From: Noviherbaspirillum_A sp047237965
GTDB taxonomy: Bacteria; Pseudomonadota; Gammaproteobacteria; Burkholderiales; Burkholderiaceae_D
DNA: 64,000 nucleotides
Direction: 5' to 3'
NCBI RefSeq assembly: GCF_047237965.1
Contig: NZ_JBDFLX010000002.1
Span: 496,001-560,000, forward strand
Of this stretch, positions 17,390 through 25,600 are shown in pieces (position 1 is the first letter of the stretch; each line of letters starts with the position of its first letter). The notes under the pieces are model-generated. The model did no database searches. It was not told the DNA's origin and was given only the letters and a program-made list of their open reading frames with translations. A program made the position numbers and the translations under genes.

Positions 17390-18571
17390 ATGACGGACAA
17401 TCGCAAGGCAGACGCGCCGGCAGGCGCGCACGGCCTGCCGCTGCTGCGGCTGGCCAAGGTGGAAGCGCTGGTGTTCCGCGCTCCGGTGGAGGTGCCGGTG
17501 CAGACCTCCTTCGGCATCATGTACGACCGGCCGGCGGTGCTGGTGCGGGTGGAAGACCGCGACGGCATGGTGGGCTGGGGCGAGATCTGGTGCAACTTTC
17601 CCGGCGTCGGCGCCGAGCACCGGGCGCGGGTGCTGGAATCCTGCGTCGCGCCCATCCTGCTGGAGAAGGACTGGGAACATCCGGGCGAAGCCTTCGACAC
17701 CCTCTGCCGCCGGCTGCATGTGCTGGGCATACAGAGCGGCGAGCCCGGCACCATGGCGCAGGCCGTGGCCGGCGCCGACCTCGCGCTGTGGGACCTGGCC
17801 GCCCGGCTGGCCGGCAAGCCGCTGTGGCGCTTGCTCGGAAGGAGCGACGCCAGCCCGCGGGTGCAGGCCTATGCGTCGGGCCTGAGCCCGACCCGGCCCG
17901 AGGAACTGGCCGCGCAGAAGCGCGAGCAAGGCTATCGCGCCTTCAAGCTCAAGGTGGGCTTCGGCGCAGAGCGCGACCTTGGCAACCTGCGCGCCTTGCG
18001 TGAACTGCTCGGGCCGCAGACCACGCTGATGGTGGACGCCAACCAGGCCTGGGCGCCGGCCGAGGCCATCGCCATGAGCCGGCGCATCGCCGACTTCGGT
18101 CCGGCCTGGCTGGAAGAGCCGATCGCGGCCGACTCCGCGCTGGCCGACTGGAAAGCCATTGCCAGCGCCACCACCATTCCGCTGGCCGCCGGCGAGAACC
18201 TGCGCGGCCAGGCCGCATTCGACGAGGCCATTGCCAGCGGCGCCTTCGCCGTGATCCAGCCCGACGCCGGCAAATGGGGCGGCTTCTCGGGCTGCCTGCC
18301 GGTGGCGCGCCAGGCAATCGCCCACGGCCGGCTGTTCTGCCCGCACTGGCTGGGCGGCGGCATCGGCCTGGTCGCGTCGATGCACCTGAAGGCAGCCGCC
18401 GGCGGTCCCGGCTATGTCGAGGTCGACGCCAACCCCAACCCCCTGCGCGACCTGATGGCCACGCCAATGCCGCCACTCGACGACGGCGCAGTGACCCTGT
18501 CGGAGCGGCCCGGCCTGGGGGTGACGCCGGACATGGAGGTGTTGCGGGGCTTCCTGCGCGGCCATCGCTGA
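17390..18571 (+). CDS. Mandelate racemase/muconate lactonizing enzyme-family protein
   Basis: The 393-aa enolase-superfamily protein has the catalytic Lys region FKLKVGFG (KxK), metal ligands in MVDANQAW, WLEEPI and AAGENL, and a distal QPDAGKWGG / CPHWLGGG pair with Asp and His. KxK with a distal His is the mandelate racemase-like arrangement, so it abstracts a proton alpha to a carboxylate. It would racemise or dehydrate an acid substrate. It follows the GMC gene by 14 bp and ends the operon. The substrate cannot be told from sequence. Confidence 0.9.
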   Translation: MTDNRKADAPAGAHGLPLLRLAKVEALVFRAPVEVPVQTSFGIMYDRPAVLVRVEDRDGMVGWGEIWCNFPGVGAEHRARVLESCVAPILLEKDWEHPGEAFDTLCRRLHVLGIQSGEPGTMAQAVAGADLALWDLAARLAGKPLWRLLGRSDASPRVQAYASGLSPTRPEELAAQKREQGYRAFKLKVGFGAERDLGNLRALRELLGPQTTLMVDANQAWAPAEAIAMSRRIADFGPAWLEEPIAADSALADWKAIASATTIPLAAGENLRGQAAFDEAIASGAFAVIQPDAGKWGGFSGCLPVARQAIAHGRLFCPHWLGGGIGLVASMHLKAAAGGPGYVEVDANPNPLRDLMATPMPPLDDGAVTLSERPGLGVTPDMEVLRGFLRGHR

Positions 18572-19088
18572 CGGGCCAACAGATCTCCCGGAGCGAAGAA
18601 TGCCACGCACCCGGCGCCGGCAGCCCGGTTTCCAGCTTGCCGTTCCCCCAGGCTGGCCATGCCAGCCGGACGGTTCTCTGCATGGGTTTGCACAGCCTGA
18701 TTCCGTAAACGCCAATTCGGCGGACGCCGCGCCCTCACCTGCGGCCGTCGCTTTGTCTCCCTTCCCCGAAAAGCACTTCCCCGCTCCTTGTCGTCCCCGC
18801 CAAAGCCGCCCTCATCGGGCACGCTGCGCGCCCAGCAAGCCGGGCGCATCCCTCCACACCGCCTCCCTTTAACAGTCCCGCAGGCGATCTTTATTGTTAC
18901 CGCTCTTTCATCGCACGAAATAATCTTCAATTTTCCCGGAGGCTGGAAACCATTACTCGCCGCAACCCACTCAGGCGGCTTCCCGTTTTACCGTTTCACG
19001 AACGCCATGCCCCGGCTTTTAACGGCCAGGCATTTCATGGGAATTATTCCTGTCCTTCGCAACGCAATCCTTATCAGACCTCTCTCAA
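18572..19088. other. Gene-free stretch before the TPR gene
   Basis: About 500 bp with no convincing coding frame. GC-rich sequence gives way after about 18,880 to more A+T-rich sequence leading into the first TPR gene, which would fit a promoter region. I could not pick out a reliable -35/-10 pair or a terminator. Confidence 0.5.
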
Positions 19089-20099
19089 ATGGCCACTTCT
19101 TCCCCCGCTTCCAGAATTGTCGACCAACGCGTTCTCATTCCCGCTGCCAGCACGACAAACACTCCGCCCAACATCCCCAGCGCTCCGGTGTTAGCCACCG
19201 TGCCGGACCCCAATCCGTCGTCGCTGCAGCAGGCGGCCGATCATTTGGGCCAACAAAACCCACCGCCCGTGACCAGCCAGCCCAGCTGGGTTGGCGCAGA
19301 CGACCGGACACCGGCATTCTCCACAAACGTCAATGCAACGCGCAACTCTTTCCCGCCAGGGTCCGGCAGCAAAAGCGCCTCTGCAGGCAACAAACGTGTA
19401 CTCAACCACCGGCTCCTTGAACCAGTGGGCCGTCCCATCGATATACGTGTCCCGCCCGATGCCGATGAAGCCGGCATTCAACGCGCCTACGAACTGGGGC
19501 TGGAGCATGCCGACGATCCTGAAGGAGCCATTGAGTACTATTTCGAGGTGCTTGTCGCCAACCAAAAGGCGCTCGGCATCGGGCATCCCGATACCGCCAG
19601 GTCGCATGCCGACCTCGCATCTGTGTACGAGGGTATAGGCAATCGTGAGCAAGCGCTGAAGCACTATCTCAAGGCGTTAGTGATCAGCGAAAGTGTCCTC
19701 GGCAGCGACCACGCCGGCATCGCCGAGTTGTGCGAAAGCGTTAGAAAGCTGCTGCGAGCACCAGAAGAGCATGAGAATGCAGAGGAATACCTGCAAAACG
19801 CGCTCGACATCACGGAACGGACCCTCGGCTGCGAGCACACCCTGGCCGCCGAGGCACAACACAACATGGGATCCATGCTGACGAAGAACGGTAAGCATAA
19901 GAAAGCCATGAACTGCTATTTGAAGGCACGGTGCATCGAAGAGACAATTTATGGCGCTGACCACCCCTCCATCGCCGCGACGAACAGGAATATTGCCGCG
20001 CTGTTGAAAGCGCAAGGCAAGGGCGATCAAGCGATGGCATACATGGCCGCAGCGTCCGCCAGTCTGTCTGCCGGCAAGCGTGCGGATGCCGCGACCTAG
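19089..20099 (+). CDS. TPR protein with low-complexity leader (eukaryote-like cluster, member 1)
   Basis: The 336-aa product begins with about 130 residues rich in Pro, Ser, Thr and Ala and then has about five tetratricopeptide units of the 42-residue kinesin-light-chain type (for example YEGIGNREQALKHYLKAL). TPRs bind other proteins; no enzymatic domain is seen. The first 70 residues resemble the start of the large kinase-NACHT-TPR protein at 22615: both open MATS.PA, and later share APVLA.V followed by LQQA and SQP. The leader has no hydrophobic core, so it is not a Sec signal. No strong ribosome-binding site is visible. Confidence 0.75.
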   Translation: MATSSPASRIVDQRVLIPAASTTNTPPNIPSAPVLATVPDPNPSSLQQAADHLGQQNPPPVTSQPSWVGADDRTPAFSTNVNATRNSFPPGSGSKSASAGNKRVLNHRLLEPVGRPIDIRVPPDADEAGIQRAYELGLEHADDPEGAIEYYFEVLVANQKALGIGHPDTARSHADLASVYEGIGNREQALKHYLKALVISESVLGSDHAGIAELCESVRKLLRAPEEHENAEEYLQNALDITERTLGCEHTLAAEAQHNMGSMLTKNGKHKKAMNCYLKARCIEETIYGADHPSIAATNRNIAALLKAQGKGDQAMAYMAAASASLSAGKRADAAT

Positions 20100-20597
20100 C
20101 AGGGTCATCATGCTTGACTGACCGAAACAGCCCCTGAGAGATCAGTGGCGCCTTGCCGCCGTCGACAGAAGCGGTGGCAGACCAGCGTGCCGGCCGGCGA
20201 TGGTGCCATGCGGTGCGCTGTCTGCCCCACCTGCCCGCCCCCGGGCTCACAGCCTGCATTGTTACGGCCAATGCCGGCAACGCCCCGCCAACAGTGCAGC
20301 CGGCGTCCGCGAATGACGCAGCCGGGCTTGACGCCTCATTCGCGGGCCTGATCCGGTATGCCGGCCTGCACCACTTGGACAGAGCGGAGGCAGCGTCGCA
20401 TGGGTACGTTTAACTGTTCTTACACCGACCCATTTAGTTTCATTCCCTTCAAATTCTCGGATAGCGGCTGTCACCTTCGTCACCAAGCGCGCTGCCTGGC
20501 AGTCACGACCGGCGGCGCAGCTGCCGCGCGCATCAGGCGTTTCCAGACAACCTTCGCCCATTCCTCCACCGTACTTTTTCGTAAAGGAGCTTCCCCC
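20100..20597. other. Gene-free stretch between the two small TPR genes
   Basis: About 500 bp. The frame of the downstream TPR gene stays open leftward to an ATG at 20358, but that extension is Cys/Arg-rich and unlike the rest, and the ribosome-binding site sits before 20598. No repeat or hairpin stands out. It probably holds the promoter of the second TPR gene. Confidence 0.45.
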
Positions 20598-21635
20598 ATG
20601 GATATCCCTTATGGCACCTTGCGTCTCTCGCCCAGGCAACAGCCCACCGTCTCCGCCTCCGACGCCAGAGCGGGCAGCGCGGCCGAACGTGGCGCGACAC
20701 CGACGCTGGACACGCAGCCTTCCGATAAGCCGCAGATGCTGCGGCAGGCGCTGCCGGCCAGCGAGGCGCACCAGGCCGCGCTCTCGGCCGGCCAGCCTGC
20801 CTGGCTAGCCAAGGGCGCCACTTCGCTGCAACAGTCCGCACTGCACAAGGCAAGCGAAGTCAATGCCGAGCGTCTCGACGCCGCCGTGACGTTACATATC
20901 GCCGCGCGGGCGCAGCAGGACGAGGGCAGGCCCGAGGAGGCGCACAAGGGCTATCTCGAGGCGCTCAGCCTGTATCAGTCCGTGTTGGGCGACGAACATG
21001 CCTACATCGCCATTGGCCACATTGACATCGGCTGGCTGCTATCGGCACAAGGCAAGCACAAGGCAGCGCTGGAGTCCTTCCGCAAGGCACTGGTCATCGA
21101 GGAAAAGGCGTCCGAGCCTGACCAACGCAATATCGCGCTCGTGCGCAACGCCATAAGCGATCTGCTCCGGACCCTGGGCGAGGGAAGCGGCAGCGTGAAC
21201 AACGCTGTGCCGATACAAGAAAAGAGCAAGCAGGAGGAAGCACTGGATAACCTCCGGACAGTGCTCATTGTCAAGGAACGCGAGTTCGGGCCAGGCCATG
21301 TCTCTACCGTCACGACCTATCTCGATATCGCGTCGCTGCTGCAGGAGCAGGGAAAGCATGAGGAAGCGGTCGGTTATTATCTCAAGGCGCTCGCCGCGAA
21401 GGAACAGATCCTCGCCGTGGAAACAGACGCAACGGCCCTCGCCGCCGGCCACCTGGATGCCGCAAAGCTGTCTTGCAAAGTCGGATTGCTTCTACGTGAG
21501 CAAGGCAAACCGGAGCAGGCTGTGGAATATCTGCGCAAGGCGCTGGCCGGTGCCACCGCTGCTGGCAGCGGCCCGGACGCCTTGACGTACCAGGGGCATA
21601 TCGATGCATTGAACCGGAACGACCCGCGCTCCTGA
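20598..21635 (+). CDS. TPR protein with low-complexity leader (member 2)
   Basis: The 345-aa product has a leader of about 85 residues and then about five TPR units of the kinesin-light-chain type (for example LLQEQGKHEEAVGYYLKAL). The leader contains LRQALPASEAHQAALSAGQP, which lines up with LQQALPAGDAGQRKPALTSS in the large protein at 22615, although the first residues differ. AAAGGAG at 20583-20589 marks the ATG at 20598. No catalytic motif is present. It is probably an adaptor for, or a paralogous piece of, the large neighbour. Confidence 0.75.
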   Translation: MDIPYGTLRLSPRQQPTVSASDARAGSAAERGATPTLDTQPSDKPQMLRQALPASEAHQAALSAGQPAWLAKGATSLQQSALHKASEVNAERLDAAVTLHIAARAQQDEGRPEEAHKGYLEALSLYQSVLGDEHAYIAIGHIDIGWLLSAQGKHKAALESFRKALVIEEKASEPDQRNIALVRNAISDLLRTLGEGSGSVNNAVPIQEKSKQEEALDNLRTVLIVKEREFGPGHVSTVTTYLDIASLLQEQGKHEEAVGYYLKALAAKEQILAVETDATALAAGHLDAAKLSCKVGLLLREQGKPEQAVEYLRKALAGATAAGSGPDALTYQGHIDALNRNDPRS

Positions 21636-22029
21636 GCATTGCGGCTACGCCGGCGGCAGCCCGTCACAACGCGCGGAAGCCTGCCGCGATCGGCCGCACG
21701 AACACAGTGCCGGCCTGTTCGCGGTTAACGCAGGCCGAAGCGACGACATCAGACCATCTGTCAGCGTGAGGCCAAGCAGGACACGGGCGATGCATCCAGC
21801 GCCGCCCGCCTTGATGCGGCATGTCACTGCGCTCGAACTGCATGAGAGGGCGGGGAGTTTCAGGAAACGAAGCTGGCTATCCTGAAGCGATTGGCATGCA
21901 CCAGGCGGAGTGCGGCGTTGCGGCATCGCCCGGCGCGCACGCTTTTCTGTGCTGTCGATACACGGGCGGTGCGCCGGTTCCCAAGCCGCCTCAGCATGAC
22001 GCCATATCCCGCGGCGGCGATGCTTCCTG

Positions 22030-22370
22030 CCAGCGCTCGCACCGCCTCGCGGTCGGTCGCAAACAGATGCCGCTCCCCGATCATCGCAATCAGCGCCACC
22101 GGTTTCATCCCTTCCACAATCTGTTAATTCACGGTCGCCAGGTTCAGCTCCACGTTCAGCGCCTGCATATCCAGCGCGGGCATCCCCAGCAGAGGAACGT
22201 CGCTGGAGCCGATATCCTTGATGCCCGAGGCTCACGAGACCACGCAGCGCATGAGCGGATCGGCGCTCTGCCGTTGGACGATGAAGCGCTCCAGCGCGGC
22301 GGCGGTGAGGTGGGTCAGCGCCAAGTCCATGCGCGCCACCAGCAGGTCGGGCGCCTGCACCTGCCAGCCT
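22030..22370 (-). pseudogene. Decayed fragment of a sulP gene (C-terminal STAS domain)
   Basis: Read on the minus strand, this stretch still encodes pieces clearly alike to the end of the intact SulP transporter at 28361-30052: RMDLALTHLTAAALERFIVQ against RMDSALNFLTAAALERFIVE, and ALIAMIGERHLFATDREAV against GLIAMIGEGRLFSTDREAV. The nucleotide match runs along 28388-28722. Between the pieces are a frame change, a small deletion and a stop, so nothing functional remains. It points the same way as the intact gene. The rest of the 21,636-22,614 gap holds no gene that I can support. Confidence 0.85.
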
Positions 22371-22614
22371 TGCCGATGGACGGATGCCCACGACACAGAG
22401 GTGGCAGATAGATCCATATAGGAACGCTTGCCCTGCCACCGTACGAAAAATTTTCAATTCCCCCAGCACCTTGTTCACAGTTCCTCGCTACTAGCCACAC
22501 ACGCCGCTTCATCCTCACCCGCTCCATCACCGCCGCGCCCCACCTGCTGGAGTCCAGCACAACGGGGCTTGTCTTACCCCTTTAATGTTCCGTCCTGACA
22601 GGAGATTGCAACTC

Positions 22615-25600
22615 ATGGCTACTTCTTTACCGGCTGCCGGCATCACCGACAAGCGCATCTTCATTTCCGCAACCGGCGCCTCTGACACGACAAGCACCAC
22701 ACCCGCCCCCACCGGCGCTCCGGTGCTTGCCGTGGTGGAGAACCGCACCGCGGGCGCATTGCAGCAGGCGTTGCCCGCCGGCGATGCGGGCCAGCGCAAG
22801 CCGGCGCTGACAAGCAGCCAGCCGCAGCTTGCTTCCGCAGGCGCCGGCATGCTGGCGCCATTCAATTCCGCCAAGTCCGGGCACCCCGACCTGCCTCCGA
22901 CCAAAAGCAGGGAAAGCGACAGTGAGGACAGCGGCGATGCGGACAGCGAGCAGGAACAGGCCGCCCATTCCGGCCTGCAGGCAAGGACCGGCGACACGAA
23001 AGAGGGTGGCGAGCCTGATAGCGATGGCGAACAGCTGGTAGGTGAGCCAGACAGCGATACCGACCTTGCGCCAGGCGATGCCAACGGCCTGGTGGGCGAG
23101 CCCGACAGTGACACCGAACGCCTGGTCGGCGACCCCGACAGCGATACCGAACGCCTGGTCGGCGACCCCGACAGCGATACCGAACGCCTGGTCGGCGACC
23201 CCGACAGCGATACCGAACGCCTGGTCGGCGATCCCGACAGCGATACCGAACGCCTGGTCGGCGATCCCGACAGCGATACCGAACGCCTGGTGGGCGATCC
23301 CGACAGCGACAACGACGTCCCGCCGGACAACACCACCCCCCAGCCCGCCATCCTCGCCTCCGCCGTCCTGGCCGGCGCCAACCAGATTCCCGCCAGCCAG
23401 ATCACCATCGGCAAGTTTCTCGCCAGCGGCGCCTTCGGCCAGGTCTTCCGCGGCATCTGGGACGGCACCGATGTCGCCCTCAAGAAGATCGACTTCGCCC
23501 ATGCCAGCGAAGGGCTGGGCCTGAACCCCGAGGAAGTCACCGAAGCCCTCGAATGGGAAGTCGCCCGCCTGGCCACCACCCAGCATCCCAACCTGGTCCA
23601 GTTTCACGGCATCTGCCACAAGGACGGCGCGCCCTACCTGGTGCTGGAGTTCTGCCACCAGGGCAGCATGCGCGGCGTGCTGGAGCGTAGCGCCGCGGAT
23701 GGCAAGCCCATCCCTGCATCCCGGCTATGGCAATGGATGCTGGAGATCAGCCAGGCCCTGGCCTATCTGCACGAGCAGGGCATGCTGCACCGCGACCTGA
23801 AGGCCGAGAACATCCTGATCGACCGCCACGGCCGGGCACGCCTGGCTGACCTCGGCGTGGCGCAGGTCGATGCGCTGCTGGCCGACAGCGAGGCCAGCGC
23901 CGTCGATCAGGGCCTGCAGGACAAGAGCTTCATCGCGCCGGAGAACCTGGGCAAAGGAAAAGACCGCTTGAGCAGCAAGGCCACCGACATCTATGCGCTG
24001 GGCCTGGTGTTCTGGCAGATGGTCAGCGGTGGCGAGCAGCCGCTGTCATGGGAACAGATGCATGATCAGGACCCGAACCTGAGCGCCGTCAGGGCGGGCG
24101 AACGCATGCCGATTCCCGCCGATTGCCCGCCGCAGTTCAAAAAGCTCATCCTCGCATGCTGGAGCCTCTACGCCGCCCAGCGCGCCAGCATCGCCGACGT
24201 GCTGCAGCAGCTGCGCGACATGGCCCCGGCCATGCATGCCGACCATGCGCTCATGGCCCTGGCCATGCAACTTGAGCAGGCGCTGCACCCACGGCGCGCC
24301 GAGGCACGCCATTACGTGCCCTGCCAGGTCACGCTGCAGCCTATCGAAGGCCCGATGGAGAGGTACTGGGAACGCTTTGAGAACCATGCCGGCCCGGCCA
24401 CCGTGCCCAATGCGCCACAGCCGCTGCAACAGGTGTTCGAGGACTTCCTCGCCAGCGCCAACGCCGGCACCCTGCTGCTGCTGGGGGAAGGTGGGCTGGG
24501 CAAGAGCCTGAGCATGTGCATGCTGGCCGACCGCATCCAGCAGCAGTGGTGGCAACACTTCGCCGAACCGGCCAGCCATCCCAAGCCGCGCTACCTGCCG
24601 GTGTTCCTCCGCAACCATGTAGCCAGCTGGACCCATGCCGCGCTGAAGAACGCCTGCGCCGACGCCCTGCAGCGCCACGGCCTGCAGCCGGGCCAGGCCA
24701 CGCCGCTGGTGTTCATCGACGGCTACGATGAAGTCGGCATCGACGAAGAGAACCCCGGCAACCTGGCTAGGCATCTTGGCCTGCCGGCTGACGCCCGTCT
24801 CATCGTCACCTGCCGCCCCGGCACCGTGCCAGAGGACCAGCAGCAACAACGCTTCGCCCTGGCCGGCAAGCTGCAAGGCTGCCACTACCTTTCGTTCGGC
24901 ACCAGCCAACTGTTGTCCTACTTGAAGCAGCACCTGGCTTGGGATAATGCCACCTATCAAGGCTATGCAACCAAGCTGCAAGCCTCTGTCGAGCTGCGCG
25001 CGGTGCTGCGCAATCCCTTCGTGCTCTACCTCTTGTGGCAGAGCTGGGACACGGTGAGCAAAAAGCCACTGGAGAAGCTGACCCGTTCGGACATTTACGA
25101 GGGCTTCATCGAGCACATGGTCAATAGCGGCAAGGGCATGGTGGAAGATGCCGTGCTGCAGCAGCTGCAGGCCAGCCATGGCACGCTGTCTGCCAGCTTC
25201 ACGATGTTTGCCCGTGATACCGCCTTGTTGGCTGCCAAGGGCAGCGGCATCGTGCTGCCCTTGGCTAATGCCGGGCAGCCCGGCTCACCTTGGGCCGGGC
25301 TGGAAGCGCTGGTTCAGCAACAGGCACAGCAGCGCTACCAGGCGCGCCAGACCAAGGTGAGCGAATTGAGCGAAGCGGAGCGCAAGGAGCAGTCGCGCCG
25401 CATGGTGCTAACGGAAGATGACTTCGTGCGGCTGCAGCGGCAGAAGGCCAGCCAATTCGCCACGAGCCTGCCGCTTAGGCCACGCGGCGCGGTGATCGAG
25501 TTCATCCACAAGTCAGTGTTTGAGCATTGCCTGGCGCAGCGGCTGCTGGAGCTTTTGCATAAAGACGATATAAGCCTCAACGCAGATGCGGTGCAAAAAA

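Noticed and set aside
20358..20597. Upstream extension of the second TPR gene
   Set aside because: AAAGGAG lies in front of the ATG at 20598, and the extension is Cys/Arg-rich and unlike the leaders of the other members.
18880..22614. Hrp/PIP-type (TTCG-spacer-TTCG) promoter boxes before the TPR genes
   Set aside because: I looked for them because the proteins could be secreted effectors. No pair with the right spacing and position was convincing.
23089..23319. CRISPR-like array
   Set aside because: Repeats are directly adjacent with no spacers and lie in frame inside a coding region.
22627..23658. Long open frame on the minus strand across the 33-bp repeats, with a repeated Ser/Gly-rich product
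   Set aside because: It is the antisense of the kinase-NACHT-TPR gene. The repeat length is a multiple of three, so every frame stays open. It has no ribosome-binding site or recognisable domain.
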